A stretch of 64,000 nucleotides of DNA from Dasania marina DSM 21967 (GCF_000373485.1 NZ_KB891591.1:25794-89793); one strand, 5' to 3'; positions 8,535 to 17,742 are shown, counted from the first letter of the stretch. Program-made: numbers and translations. Notes: a model not told the origin generated them from the sequence alone.

Positions 8535-8897
8535 TTAATCGTCTTCGCCTTGCTCTAGGCGTTGGGCAATCAACTGTTTCCACTGGATAATGTCAGTGTT
8601 TTCAGCGTCGTAGATCGCAAACCCTATATTAAAGTCCTGTCCTTGCGGTTCCACCCATTTAACTTCGCCGACTAGCTGCATGGCAGCCTGTTGATCGTGA
8701 AATTCGGCAAATAGGCGCAAGATGCTGCCTAGTTCCGGGCGTTCGTCCATTTGAAATTGCAGGCCGTTGGCAGAGATATCTAAACTATTGCATATCACAA
8801 CTTTGGTGCCATTAAATGACGTGCTGTCATAGGCTTCAACAAAGATAGTGGTTTGTTCGTTGACTCGGCCTTCACTGCGTTTATCATTATTGTTCAT
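8535..8897 (-). CDS. PilZ domain protein
   Basis: From the ATG at 8897 this is a protein of 120 residues. It contains a PilZ domain: KRSEGRVNEQTTIFVEA carries the arginine part of the c-di-GMP motif, DISANGLQF matches the D/N-x-S-x-x-G motif, and a GEVKWVE strand follows. PilZ proteins bind cyclic di-GMP and pass the signal to a partner. A longer in-frame start at 8957 would overlap the upstream gene by 50 bases, so I prefer 8897, ten bases after that gene's stop. The DUF1631 protein encoded just upstream is a frequent partner of PilZ/c-di-GMP genes, and a REC-EAL protein at 13997 could supply the signal's turnover. Confidence 0.85.
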   Translation of the reverse strand: MNNNDKRSEGRVNEQTTIFVEAYDSTSFNGTKVVICNSLDISANGLQFQMDERPELGSILRLFAEFHDQQAAMQLVGEVKWVEPQGQDFNIGFAIYDAENTDIIQWKQLIAQRLEQGEDD

Positions 8898-8907
8898 AGT
8901 GAGCTTC

Positions 8908-10809
8908 TTATTTTTGCTGACGAATGCTGTTGACGACTTTTGATAGCGCGTCTTCAAAGCGGTCGCCGTTATCGATAATTTCGGCCTGGCCGGTAGCTAG
9001 CTGAATAATGAGGTCTTGTTTTGCTATTTCGCAGTCTTTAATACCCCGCTTATTAACAAAAATATAGTTATTGCCCTGTTGCGTGATGGCGGCAAGCTTA
9101 CAGTCGCGCGATTGCTCGTTGCTATAAAGGCGTACTATGCCACCGCTGTTAAATTTGTGCAGTAATTCGCTGTATTTTTGTTGCGCGTTAAGCGCTGTTT
9201 CTGCCGCCGCAAGACGTTGTTGTTGAGCCTCTTGTTGGGATTGTTGCTGCGTTTTTTTTCGCGCTATAGCCTGCGCTTCAGCCAGCGCCTTTTTCTGGTC
9301 GGCCAAACGTTTTTGTAATTGTAGTTGTTGCTGCGTTCTCTTTCCCGTCAGTAGCGCTTGATTTTTTTCTTGTGCTTGTTGTTGGGTGGCTAATAATTTT
9401 TCTATTAAAATTGTACCGGTTTGACTAATGTAAGATTGGCTGGCTAGCGGCTTAATACTGTTGTTAGCTAATTTGTAGGCCAGCTCTTCGTAAGAGTATT
9501 GGCAGGCTTTTACGCCTACATGATTGCTGAATAGTAGTTGCTGGCTGTCGTTGAGTTTTAGTAATAATTTAATGGCCTGCGGTTGTCCGTCAATGCTGTG
9601 GCACAGCCACTGTTGCGGTTTCAGTAAGTTCACTTTTTTAAGCAGGCTACCACTAATTTTGGTGTGGCTATCGTTGAGTGGGTTACTGTTGTTGAGCGCT
9701 AGGCAGGGATTGCGCTCTATAGCTTGACCTTTCAGTATGCGTAAGTGTTGCGCTTCTATGTCGGCTAATACCTCTGCCAATTTATCCGGCTGGTGTTTTA
9801 GGCTGGCTAGGTTGTTGGTTAGTTCTTCTTGCAGCTGGCTTAAAAGGCGGTAGATACGTTGCTGGGTGTCGTTGTCCTCAGGGTCGTAGGGCTTAAAGGT
9901 CCAGATAAAGGTTTCAGTCAGTTTTTTTAAGCGGTGAAACTCTACCTGCATATTTTCACTGCTGATTAACAGCAACACAATAGATTCGTGCCAGCTGTTG
10001 TGCAAAAAATGTTGAATGCTGGTGGGTAATAATTGTTGCTGGGTTTTCTCATTAATAATTCGGGTGGCCATTTCCTGGCTGCGTTTGGCTTTTAGTGCGC
10101 CACTTTCTGCAGCGATCATGCGTTGCTCTAGTTTGTGAATGCGGGCATCGTATTGTGCGAAAAAATCAGTGAGGGCGTTGCGCTCGTAATCTATATCGCC
10201 CTGTTGCCAGCTTTTGATTAGCGCGCCCACGGCTTCTTGTAGCTGCTGCAAAAAACGATGGTTGGCTCTGTTGTCACTGGCATGCCAACCTATGCAGTGT
10301 TGCTGGGTAGTGGCTAAGAGCGTGATAAACGAGTGATGCTGCCACAGCCATTTGCTGTTGCTTAATTGTAAGTCGGCGATAATTAATAGCAGCGGTGCGA
10401 TAGCCTGCTGTATCTCCTCGGCCAGTTGATGGCTAGAGCAATAGTTGATAAATAGCTGCTCACAAAAGCGCAGTTGTGCGTAACTGTCTTGGCTCAGGCT
10501 ATTGCTGGGTTCTAGTTGTTGTTGCAAAGTGGTTAGCAGCTGTGTGCCGGCTAGGTGGTCTAGCTTGCGCAGTAGCGCCTGGCTTTGTTGTTGGTTGAGT
10601 TGGCTGGGCTTTTGTTGTGGCTGAGTTTGTGGCTGGGATTGGGGGTAGCAAAAATTGAGTAGCTCTAAAAATACGCTGTCTTCACTGTTAATAAGCGTGT
10701 CTAGGGTTTGGTTGTGAGTGGTTGTAATACTGATGGCTAAGCTCTCGGTTAATACGTAAAGCGACAGCCATGTTAGCTGCCTAGCTGTTAAGTATATCGT
10801 AAAAAACAC
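8908..10809 (-). CDS. DUF1631 family protein
   Basis: This large, Gln- and Leu-rich protein (634 residues from the GTG at 10809; 669 from the ATG at 10917) matches the DUF1631 pattern. The N-terminal two thirds are helical. A C-terminal module has WLCHSIDGQPQAIKLLLKL, LLFSNHVGVKA and repeated Gln-rich coiled-coil stretches (about 515-575) before an NKRGIKDCE end domain. The family has no established enzyme activity and is often linked to c-di-GMP signalling; here it lies ten bases before a PilZ gene. The ATG start would overlap the upstream gene by 92 bases, so I favour the GTG 16 bases after that gene's stop. It looks like the middle gene of a three-gene operon (11293 to 8535). Confidence 0.75.
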   Translation of the reverse strand: MFFTIYLTARQLTWLSLYVLTESLAISITTTHNQTLDTLINSEDSVFLELLNFCYPQSQPQTQPQQKPSQLNQQQSQALLRKLDHLAGTQLLTTLQQQLEPSNSLSQDSYAQLRFCEQLFINYCSSHQLAEEIQQAIAPLLLIIADLQLSNSKWLWQHHSFITLLATTQQHCIGWHASDNRANHRFLQQLQEAVGALIKSWQQGDIDYERNALTDFFAQYDARIHKLEQRMIAAESGALKAKRSQEMATRIINEKTQQQLLPTSIQHFLHNSWHESIVLLLISSENMQVEFHRLKKLTETFIWTFKPYDPEDNDTQQRIYRLLSQLQEELTNNLASLKHQPDKLAEVLADIEAQHLRILKGQAIERNPCLALNNSNPLNDSHTKISGSLLKKVNLLKPQQWLCHSIDGQPQAIKLLLKLNDSQQLLFSNHVGVKACQYSYEELAYKLANNSIKPLASQSYISQTGTILIEKLLATQQQAQEKNQALLTGKRTQQQLQLQKRLADQKKALAEAQAIARKKTQQQSQQEAQQQRLAAAETALNAQQKYSELLHKFNSGGIVRLYSNEQSRDCKLAAITQQGNNYIFVNKRGIKDCEIAKQDLIIQLATGQAEIIDNGDRFEDALSKVVNSIRQQK

Positions 10810-10825
10810 ATTTGGCTGCGCTGGT

Positions 10826-11293
10826 TTAGCCGTTGCTTTTAATAGGGCTGATAAGTGCCTGCTGTTCGGCGGCGGCAAGGTTTTTGAGGTCGTGCAGAGC
10901 AAGCTCGACTTTTTCAAAGGCTAGACGCAGGGCGGGGTCTTTTTTGAGGATTAGGTTGTTGCCTAAAATTTGATTGATATAGCCTAGGGCACGCTCGGTT
11001 TTTTGCTGGTAGTCGCTATAGTTGTCGTGGCGTTTGGCGGGTAGCTGTTCTTCTATTAGGGTGTGGTGGCCGTTGACCGTTTGTTCGTGCATGGCCGGTA
11101 GCCTAAAGGCACTGAGAAAGGCTTGGATATCATTGCGCAGCCCCGCGGTGTTGACGCCCATAGGTTCTACCGGGTTGTCATTCCAACATTCTATAGTGCC
11201 GCTGCTGCTGTAATACACCTCATGCACCTGATAGACCTGCTCGTTATTGAGTGGGTCGGTTTTTTTTATGATGCGGTAGTTCCAGCTAGTCAT
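10826..11293 (-). CDS. Conserved hypothetical protein
   Basis: The 155-residue protein has no signal peptide or membrane segment. Its N-terminal 55 residues form a small domain, WNYRIIKK...YQVHEVYYSSSGTIECWNDNPVEP, of a type seen at the start of other bacterial proteins of unknown function. The rest is helical (ALGYINQILGNNLILKKD and LALHDLKNLAAAEQQAL). I cannot name it. It stands first in the minus-strand group with the DUF1631 and PilZ genes, so a link to that system is possible. Confidence 0.6.
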   Translation of the reverse strand: MTSWNYRIIKKTDPLNNEQVYQVHEVYYSSSGTIECWNDNPVEPMGVNTAGLRNDIQAFLSAFRLPAMHEQTVNGHHTLIEEQLPAKRHDNYSDYQQKTERALGYINQILGNNLILKKDPALRLAFEKVELALHDLKNLAAAEQQALISPIKSNG

Positions 11294-11445
11294 GGGCGAG
11301 CCAGTGGGTCTGTTAGCGTTATTGGTTGTTATACATGCTAATAATGCTGCCTATGATAGAAGCGTGGTGTTTGTCTAAGCAAGTTTTTTTAACGATGAGC
11401 GTTAAAAGGCTATCTTTTTATGGCGCTTACATAATGTGGCGGCTG

Positions 11446-12459
11446 TTAGCCGCCGGTTGTATTCATAAAGCGTACAATCTGCGGGCTGTCATCTAATTCA
11501 AAGTGATGGCGCTCGGGTTTTAAATCCATAGCGTCGATAATGGCGAGCTTGAGTGCGGCTTTGTCGCCGCCGTTGCGGAGTATGGCGCGTAAATCAATAG
11601 AGTGTTCATTACCTAGGCATAGTAGCAAGCGGCCTTCGGCGGTGACGCGCACGCGATTGCATAAATGGCAAAAGTTATGGCTGTGAGGTGAGATGAAGCC
11701 TACGCGGCTGTTGCTATTAGCCAGCGCATAATAGCGCGAGGGGCCGCCGGTGTGTTCGTTTAGGGCGGTGAGTATGTGCTGCTGGCTAAGCTGCTGCTGT
11801 ATGTCATCGCTGGAATAAAAACTGAGCTTACGGCTGTGCTCGTCTATTAACCCTAGCGGCATCTCCTCGATAAAGGCGATATCTATACCCTTGTCGCAGG
11901 CGAAATTAACGAGGTCTATGACCTCGTCTTGGTTGCGGCCGTTTAAAATCACCGCATTAATTTTTATGCGTTCAAAGCCTGCGGCTATGGCGCAGTCTAT
12001 ACCGGTTAACACTTGTGCTAAATCACCGGTGCGGGTGAGCTGTTTAAAGCGTTGCGGATTGAGGCTGTCTAGACTGATATTAATGCGCTTAACGCCTTTG
12101 GCTTTTAATTCACTGGCGTATTTTTCTAATTGTGAGCCATTAGTGGTGAGGGTGAGCTCATCTAGGCTGGCTATGCTGCCTATATGCTCTATTAACGATA
12201 AAACATTTTTGCGTACCAAGGGCTCGCCACCGGTGAGGCGTATGCGTTTAACTCCCAATTCGGCAAAGGCGTCGGCCACTAGCGCCAGCTCTTCTAGGCT
12301 GAGCACCTGTTGCCGCGGTACAAAGGTCATATCTTCCGCCATACAATATACGCAGCGGAAGTCGCAGCGATCGGTGACGGAGATACGTACATAATCCACT
12401 TTGCGACCAAATTTGTCGATAAGCGCGGGGCTGGGTAGTGCTGAGCTAGATGTATTCAT
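11446..12459 (-). CDS. moaA: GTP 3',8-cyclase MoaA (molybdenum cofactor)
   Basis: The 337-residue radical SAM enzyme has the N-terminal cluster motif CDFRCVYC (about residues 32-39), the GGEP SAM-binding motif near 79, and the C-terminal second 4Fe-4S ligands [19 protein letters not shown] (about 268-286). It ends in a GG dipeptide required for activity in the family. MoaA turns GTP into 3',8-cyclo-7,8-dihydro-GTP, the first step of molybdopterin synthesis, normally together with MoaC. No other moa gene is in the window, so the pathway is split on this chromosome. It is divergent from the DASS transporter at 12519 across a 59-bp gap. Confidence 0.95.
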   Translation of the reverse strand: MNTSSSALPSPALIDKFGRKVDYVRISVTDRCDFRCVYCMAEDMTFVPRQQVLSLEELALVADAFAELGVKRIRLTGGEPLVRKNVLSLIEHIGSIASLDELTLTTNGSQLEKYASELKAKGVKRINISLDSLNPQRFKQLTRTGDLAQVLTGIDCAIAAGFERIKINAVILNGRNQDEVIDLVNFACDKGIDIAFIEEMPLGLIDEHSRKLSFYSSDDIQQQLSQQHILTALNEHTGGPSRYYALANSNSRVGFISPHSHNFCHLCNRVRVTAEGRLLLCLGNEHSIDLRAILRNGGDKAALKLAIIDAMDLKPERHHFELDDSPQIVRFMNTTGG

Positions 12460-12518
12460 AAGGCCAATGGTACCCTTACCCGCTAATAAAACAAATAAGC
12501 ACGGCTAGGCATAATCGC

Positions 12519-13910
12519 ATGATAGTTATACGCAACGTCTTACTTTGGCTAGGGCCTTTATTGGCTCTGGCACTTTATGGGGTTTTAGTGTCGCTGGGTT
12601 TTAGTGGCCAAATTGCCATTACCGCGGCTGTGGCGGTGCTCTGTGTGCTGTGGTGGATCTTTGAGCCTATACCCATACCGGTCACCTCTTTATTGCCCTT
12701 AGCTGTTTTTCAGTTAACGGGAGTGCTGGATAAAAACGAGGTGGCACAAGCCTATGGTAGCCCGCTAATACTGTTGTTATTGGGGGGATTTATGTTGTCC
12801 AAGGCCATGGAGAGTAGCGGAGCCCACCGGCGCATGGCGTTAGCGATGGTTAGGCTGTGTGGCGGAGGTTCCAGCCGCCAGTTGTTACTGGGCTTTATGC
12901 TGGCCTCGGCGCTACTGAGTATGTGGATATCCAATACCGCCACGACCTTGATGCTACTACCTGTGGCGATAGCAGTATTAGAAAAGTCAGAAGATAAACA
13001 GCTGGCGCTACCCTTGATGTTGGGTGTGGCCTACGCAGCTAGCATAGGGGGCTTAGGCACGCCTATAGGTACCCCGCCCAATCTAGTTTTTATGCAGGTG
13101 TATGAACAACACACCGGCGAGACAATTACCTTTAGCCAGTGGATGGGTTGGGGCCTGCCTGTAGTGGTGCTAATGATCCCGCTGGCGGCCTGGTGGTTGG
13201 GGCGCTCGCTGCAATATAAGGGTGGCTTTCATATAGAGGCGGTAGGCCGGTGGACGGTAGCGGAGCGGCGGGTGTTGACCATTTTTGCCTTAACCGCACT
13301 GGCCTGGATTACTAGGCAGGAGCCTTTTGGCGGCTGGAGCCACTGGCTAAATGTACCGCAGGCCGATGATGCTTCAGTGGCTTTAGTCGCGGTGGTGTTG
13401 ATGTTTATGTTGCCCGGCGGCAAAAACCAGCAGGGCGAAACACCGCGGTTATTGGATTGGCAAACAGCTGCTAGCATTCCCTGGGGTATATTGCTGTTAT
13501 TTGGTGGTGGTATTTGTTTAGCCAAGGCGTTTTTAGTGTCGGGCTTAAGCGGTATGTTGGGTGAGGGGTTAACGGGCTTGGCTTACTGGCCGCTGTGGTT
13601 AATGGTGATAACGATTAGTTTAAGTGTGACCTTTTTAACCGAGTGCACCAGTAATACGGCCAGCACTGTCTTACTCATGCCAGTGTTGGCCGCGGCGGGT
13701 ATTGCGGCCGGTATTGATATTAAGTTGTTGATGGTGCCTGCGGCGATGAGCGCCAGCTGTGCCTTTATGCTGCCCGTAGCCACCGCGCCCAACAGTATTG
13801 TATATGGCAGTGGCTATGTCACTACCCGGCAAATGGTACGCGAAGGGGTGGTGTTAAATGTTATTGGGGCGGGGGTTATAAGCACGGTTTGTTATTTCTT
13901 GTTAGTCTAA
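12519..13910 (+). CDS. DASS/SLC13 family sodium-coupled carboxylate transporter
   Basis: This 463-residue membrane protein has about 11-12 hydrophobic segments and the two repeated SNT motifs of the divalent anion:Na+ symporter family: WISNTATTLMLLPVA near residue 138 and ECTSNTASTVLLMPVLA near 373. These form the sodium and substrate sites. The GGLGTPIGTPPN stretch near 178 is another family mark. Members import dicarboxylates, citrate or sulfate; the exact substrate cannot be read from the sequence. It stands alone between moaA and the response-regulator gene. The final motif SCAFMLPVATAPNSIVYGSG is shared with SdcS/CitT-like transporters. Confidence 0.9.
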   Translation: MIVIRNVLLWLGPLLALALYGVLVSLGFSGQIAITAAVAVLCVLWWIFEPIPIPVTSLLPLAVFQLTGVLDKNEVAQAYGSPLILLLLGGFMLSKAMESSGAHRRMALAMVRLCGGGSSRQLLLGFMLASALLSMWISNTATTLMLLPVAIAVLEKSEDKQLALPLMLGVAYAASIGGLGTPIGTPPNLVFMQVYEQHTGETITFSQWMGWGLPVVVLMIPLAAWWLGRSLQYKGGFHIEAVGRWTVAERRVLTIFALTALAWITRQEPFGGWSHWLNVPQADDASVALVAVVLMFMLPGGKNQQGETPRLLDWQTAASIPWGILLLFGGGICLAKAFLVSGLSGMLGEGLTGLAYWPLWLMVITISLSVTFLTECTSNTASTVLLMPVLAAAGIAAGIDIKLLMVPAAMSASCAFMLPVATAPNSIVYGSGYVTTRQMVREGVVLNVIGAGVISTVCYFLLV

Positions 13911-13996
13911 ACAGCACGTTTTTTTTCAAGCTGCTCGATGATTATGCGCTAGGCTTAGTGTTATATGGAATAGTTAGTGCATGAGGTGATCGAGGT

Positions 13997-15208
13997 ATGC
14001 CACCGTTAAAAGTGTTAATTGCCGAGGACGATCTTTTATCGCAGCGCATGCTGGTTGATATGATAAAAGATGCCGGCATTACCGACGTGCACACCGCCAA
14101 TTCAGGCGCCCAGGTTTTATCCAAAATTGATAGCCAACTTAAGCCCGATATATTGCTGTGTGATTTGCTGATGCCGGGGGTGGACGGTATTGATTTGTTG
14201 CGGCTGTTAGGTGAACGTAATTTTAAAGGCGAGATTATTATTATCAGTGGCTGCGATAGGCGCATTATTAATGCGGCGTGCAATGTGGCACTGCATTATC
14301 AGCTGCGTTTAGCGGGCAGTATAGAAAAGCCCGTAGATGTTAATAAACTCATGCGCATGCTGCGCTACTGGGGGGAGATGAAACGAGGCGCGCCTGTGGT
14401 TGATGAGAGGTTGACGTTTTCCCGCGATGAAATTAAAACAGCAATTAGCAGTGGCCATATACTGCCGTATTTTCAAGCGCAAGTTGATATTAATACGGCA
14501 GCCATCAACGGGGTAGAATGTTTAGCGCGCTGGCAGCACCCAGCTAGAGGCTTAATGCTGCCGGGTGATTTTTTACTGCAGCTAACAGAATTTAATTTAT
14601 TAGATGCGTTTAACGAGGCTATGTTTACGCTGGCATTAGCTGAATTTAAGAGTCTGCATCAACAGTACCATATCCCTTATATGGCTTTTAATGTGGCGCC
14701 TGAGAGCTTGCACCGTGGTGCAGTGGTCGCTAAATATAAACAATGGGTCGTTAATGCGGGCTTAGATCCGGCCAATATTGTGATTGAAGTATTAGAGAGC
14801 GACTACGAAGGTCGACAAGAGTTACCTGTTGTTGCCTTAAATCACTTTCGGCTGAAAGGTTTTGGTTTGGCGGTAGATGATTTTGGTACTGGTTATTCTA
14901 GCCTAGAGAGGGTGTCTAAAATTCCGGTTAGCTGTATAAAAATTGATAAACGGTTTGTTGTTGAAGCCTATGATGATGAAGTAGCGCGTTCCATTATTCG
15001 CAATACCGTACACTTGGCCAAGGAGTTACATATTACCACCATTGCCGAAGGGGTAGAGAGCCAAGCCGAGTGGGCCTTAATGCGCGAGCTGGGCTGTGAT
15101 GCTATACAGGGTTTTGTGATTGCTAGGCCTAAAGTGGCTAGGCAATTTAAGCTGTGGTTAAACAGTATGCCCAGCGCTATGACCTGTGTGGGTGGCTTGG
15201 CTAGTTAA
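13997..15208 (+). CDS. Response regulator with EAL c-di-GMP phosphodiesterase domain
   Basis: The 403-residue protein has a receiver domain (1-125) with the acidic pocket AEDD, the phospho-acceptor in LLCDLLMPGVDG (about Asp53) and the conserved Lys in IEKPVD. It is followed by an EAL domain (about 145-395). The EAL signature is ECLARW, so the metal-binding Glu is kept although Ala is Cys. VDDFGTGYSSLERV, KIDKRFV and TIAEGVES are intact. It is therefore probably an active phosphodiesterase whose activity depends on phosphorylation, as in VieA-type regulators. There is no DNA-binding domain and no adjacent histidine kinase, so its kinase is elsewhere. Two GAGG-type sequences precede the ATG. 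Confidence 0.9.
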   Translation: MPPLKVLIAEDDLLSQRMLVDMIKDAGITDVHTANSGAQVLSKIDSQLKPDILLCDLLMPGVDGIDLLRLLGERNFKGEIIIISGCDRRIINAACNVALHYQLRLAGSIEKPVDVNKLMRMLRYWGEMKRGAPVVDERLTFSRDEIKTAISSGHILPYFQAQVDINTAAINGVECLARWQHPARGLMLPGDFLLQLTEFNLLDAFNEAMFTLALAEFKSLHQQYHIPYMAFNVAPESLHRGAVVAKYKQWVVNAGLDPANIVIEVLESDYEGRQELPVVALNHFRLKGFGLAVDDFGTGYSSLERVSKIPVSCIKIDKRFVVEAYDDEVARSIIRNTVHLAKELHITTIAEGVESQAEWALMRELGCDAIQGFVIARPKVARQFKLWLNSMPSAMTCVGGLAS

Positions 15209-15214
15209 TCGATT

Positions 15215-15245
15215 AAAGGCTAGCTCGGGGTACGCGCTAGCCTTT
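15215..15245. terminator. Convergent terminator hairpin
   Basis: AAAGGCTAGC (15215-15224) pairs perfectly with GCTAGCCTTT (15236-15245) around an 11-base loop. It lies between the plus-strand EAL gene and the minus-strand peroxiredoxin gene. The T-run is short, so confidence is moderate. Confidence 0.6.
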
Positions 15246-15264
15246 CGATGCGGCCTTTAGCAAC

Positions 15265-15741
15265 TTATAACTGTGCTAATACCGTTTCTGCCGAGCTGGC
15301 ATCGATACCTTTTTCATCCACGCCTATATAGCCCACCGTGCCGTTATCAATAATCATGGCATAGCGTTGACTGCGCTCACCCATGCCATGAGCGCGGGCA
15401 TTTAGGGTTAGGCCTAAGGCTTTGGCCAATTCGCCATTGCCATCGGCGGCCATAGTAATCGCCTTAGCCCCTTGTGCTTCACCCCAAGCGCCCATAACAA
15501 AGGCATCATTAACTGACGTGCAAATAATCTCGTCTACACCTTTGGCCTTGATGTTACCCGCCAAACTCACAAAGCCAGGCAGATGCGTTTTAGAGCAGCC
15601 GGGGGTAAAGGCGCCGGGTACAGCAAACAGCACTACTTTTTTACCTTGGCAACGCTGTGATAAATTAAATGTTTCAGGGCCTTCGCTGCTCATTACTTTA
15701 AAATCGATGGCGGGTATTTGCTCACCAGTTTGTATAGTCAT
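15265..15741 (-). CDS. Peroxiredoxin (Prx5 type)
   Basis: The 158-residue protein is a Prx5-class thiol peroxidase. The active site PGAFTPGCSKTHLPG has the peroxidatic Cys at about residue 49, and the conserved Arg lies in ERSQRYAMIID near 125. It reduces hydrogen peroxide and organic peroxides in the cytoplasm, usually with glutaredoxin/glutathione, consistent with gshA nearby. A GGAG ribosome binding site precedes the ATG. No fused glutaredoxin domain is present. Length and motifs are normal. Confidence 0.92.
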   Translation of the reverse strand: MTIQTGEQIPAIDFKVMSSEGPETFNLSQRCQGKKVVLFAVPGAFTPGCSKTHLPGFVSLAGNIKAKGVDEIICTSVNDAFVMGAWGEAQGAKAITMAADGNGELAKALGLTLNARAHGMGERSQRYAMIIDNGTVGYIGVDEKGIDASSAETVLAQL

Positions 15742-15840
15742 GGGTAGTACTCCTTTAATATAGTGGTGGTGGTAGCCTAGCAGAACGCTGGGCTATTATG
15801 TGCCGTTTCTATAGCCCCGACAACAACGAGGAGAGTTTCA

Positions 15841-16491
15841 TTGCCCTGTACCTTATGTGGCCAGGCCGATAACCCCGAATATCACCGCGATAAGCGCAGA
15901 GTTTATCAGCGCTGTACACGCTGTCACTTGGTTTACGTGCCGCCGCACTATTGGTTAAGTGCCGAGCAAGAAAAAGCAGAATACGACTTGCACCAAAATC
16001 ATACAGATGACGAAGGCTATCGCCATTTTTTATCGCGGGTAACCGCGCCTTTACAGCAGCGCATAACCGCTAATGCGCAGGGTTTGGATTTTGGCTGCGG
16101 CCCCGGCCCGGCGTTGGCGCAGATGATGGCCGAGGCGGGCTGGCCTATGGCTGTGTACGATGTTTTTTATTTCCCCAAGGTAGACGTGTTACAGCGGCGC
16201 TATGATTTTATTAGCGCCACTGAAGTACTGGAACACCTGCATAGCCCCGCAACGGTATTGCCACAGTTATGGGCTTTGCTCAATGCGCGGGGCTGTTTGG
16301 CGGTGATGACCAAACTGGTAAAAGATCAGGCAGCTTTTGCCCGTTGGCATTATAAAAATGATCCTAGCCATATTTGTTTTTTCTCGCAGGAAACCTTCCA
16401 CTATTTGGCGGGTCTATGGCGGGCAGAGCTGGAGTTTATAGGTAATGATGTGACGTTTTTAACAAAGGGAGGTGGTCATGAGAGCCGCTAA
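15841..16491 (+). CDS. Class I SAM-dependent methyltransferase with N-terminal zinc ribbon
   Basis: The 216-residue protein begins with a CxxC...CxxC zinc-ribbon (CTLCGQ near 3 and CTRCHLVYVP near 26). A methyltransferase domain follows with the SAM-binding glycine loop LDFGCGPGPALAQMMAEAG near 80 and EVLEHLHSP near 130. Such proteins methylate small molecules or tRNA-like substrates; the target here is unknown. The start is a TTG at 15841 with a GAGGAG ribosome binding site. The end overlaps the start of the cytochrome b561 gene by about 14 bases, so the genes are coupled with cytochrome b561 and yceI in one operon. Confidence 0.82.
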   Translation: MPCTLCGQADNPEYHRDKRRVYQRCTRCHLVYVPPHYWLSAEQEKAEYDLHQNHTDDEGYRHFLSRVTAPLQQRITANAQGLDFGCGPGPALAQMMAEAGWPMAVYDVFYFPKVDVLQRRYDFISATEVLEHLHSPATVLPQLWALLNARGCLAVMTKLVKDQAAFARWHYKNDPSHICFFSQETFHYLAGLWRAELEFIGNDVTFLTKGGGHESR

Positions 16492-17023
16492 TAGTAGCGC
16501 GGCCTATGGCTGGGTGGCGGTGTTGTTACATTGGTTATTAGCTTTGTGGTTACTAGGCTTATTTGCGCTGGGCTGGTGGATGGTGGATTTAGACTACTAC
16601 AGCCCTTGGTATCAGCGTGCGCCGTGGTGGCATAAAGGCCTAGGGGTGTTGGCAGCCATGCTGATGCTTGCACGCTATGGTTGGCGTTTATTCAACCCCT
16701 TGCCAGCTGCCGAGCCGGGTATGTCGCGTTGGGAGATTCGTCTAGCGCTATGGGGTCAGCGTCTGTTTTACCTAATGGTATTGCTGATAGCCGTTAGCGG
16801 TTATTTTATTGTTACCGCCAGAGGTGAAAGTTTGCCAGTGTTAGGCTGGTTTAGCTTGCCAGCGTCTTTAACGATAGCGCAACAAGAAGATATAGCAGGC
16901 TGGGTGCATAAGTATCTGGCTTGGGGCTTTATGCTCATGGTGTTATTACACAGCGTTGCTGCGTTGAGGCACCACTTTGCATTAGGTGATAAAACTTTAT
17001 TGAAAATACTAGGAAGGGAATAA
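16478..17023 (+). CDS. Cytochrome b561 family protein
   Basis: This protein of about 181 residues has four membrane helices with the haem-ligand histidines expected for bacterial b561: one near the N-terminus (VAVLLHWLLALW), one in PWWHKGLGVLAAM, and two in GWVHKYLAWGFM and VLLHSVAALRHHF. It is a dihaem inner-membrane electron carrier that oxidises ubiquinol. The ATG at 16478 follows an AAAGGGAGGT ribosome binding site; a GTG at 16472 overlaps that site and is less likely. It is immediately followed by yceI, a very common pair in proteobacteria. Confidence 0.92.
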   Translation: MRAANSSAAYGWVAVLLHWLLALWLLGLFALGWWMVDLDYYSPWYQRAPWWHKGLGVLAAMLMLARYGWRLFNPLPAAEPGMSRWEIRLALWGQRLFYLMVLLIAVSGYFIVTARGESLPVLGWFSLPASLTIAQQEDIAGWVHKYLAWGFMLMVLLHSVAALRHHFALGDKTLLKILGRE

Positions 17024-17024
17024 A

Positions 17025-17654
17025 ATGATGTTGAATCGACTATTTAGAAAATCGTGTTTGGGTTTAGTTTTATGCTGTTTAATGGCGGTGCCGGCTTGGG
17101 CAGAGCCAGAACAATACGCTATCGATATCAAGGGCCAACACGCATTTGTGCAATTTAAAATAAAACACCTAGGTTATAGTTGGCTGCTAGGTAACTTTAA
17201 CAAGTTTGATGGTGAATTTAACTACGATGCTAGGCAAATAGAAAATTCTAGTGTCAAGGTAGTTATTGATACGACTAGTTTAGATAGCAATCACGCCGAG
17301 CGCGATAAGCACTTAAAAGGCAGTGATTTTTTGGCAGTTAATAAATTCCCAAAGGCCACCTTTACTAGCAGCAAGGTAGTCGCCACCGGTAAAGATGCCT
17401 TTGATATACACGGTGAACTAGAGTTGCACGGTGTTAAAAAAGTCATAGTGATAAACGCTAAAACCCTAGGCCAGGGCCCCGACCCTTGGATGGGTTATCG
17501 TGCAGGTTTTGAAGGTGTTACTACACTAAGGTTAGCTGATTTTAATATGACCCACGACCTAGGCCCTGCCTCTACTCATGTAGAATTACAGCTTTATATA
17601 GAAGGTGTGCGTAAGCCTAAGGAACAGGCTGGCGGTAGTGAGTTCTTTGAATAA
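17025..17654 (+). CDS. YceI family periplasmic protein
   Basis: The 209-residue protein has a signal peptide (cleavage near PAWAEPE, about residue 24) and a YceI lipocalin-like barrel. The barrel carries QHAFVQFKIKHLGYSWLLGNF near its start (shown partly), the DTTSLDSNHAERDKHLKGSDFL stretch near 85 (shown partly) and ASTHVELQLYIEG near the end. Members bind isoprenoid or quinone-type lipids; a role beside cytochrome b561 in quinol chemistry is plausible. It starts two bases after the b561 stop. The 14-bp tandem repeat described separately begins at its final codons. Confidence 0.92.
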   Translation: MMLNRLFRKSCLGLVLCCLMAVPAWAEPEQYAIDIKGQHAFVQFKIKHLGYSWLLGNFNKFDGEFNYDARQIENSSVKVVIDTTSLDSNHAERDKHLKGSDFLAVNKFPKATFTSSKVVATGKDAFDIHGELELHGVKKVIVINAKTLGQGPDPWMGYRAGFEGVTTLRLADFNMTHDLGPASTHVELQLYIEGVRKPKEQAGGSEFFE

Positions 17655-17742
17655 AAAGCTTTGAATAAGAAGGTTTGAGTAAAAAGCTTTGAATAAGAGG
17701 GTTTGAAGAAGAAGTTGAATAAGCCGTATTGAATAAACGTTA
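17647..17742 (+). repeat. 14-bp degenerate tandem repeat starting at the yceI stop codon
   Basis: Seven consecutive units begin with TTGA at 17647, 17661, 17675, 17689, 17703, 17715 and 17729, so the period is 14 except for one 12-base unit. Examples are TTGAATAAAAAGCT, TTGAATAAGAAGGT and TTGAATAAGAGGGT. The first unit contains the last glutamate codon and TAA of yceI. The array ends just before the terminator at 17744. It has no coding frame, since 14 is not divisible by three. Confidence 0.85.
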
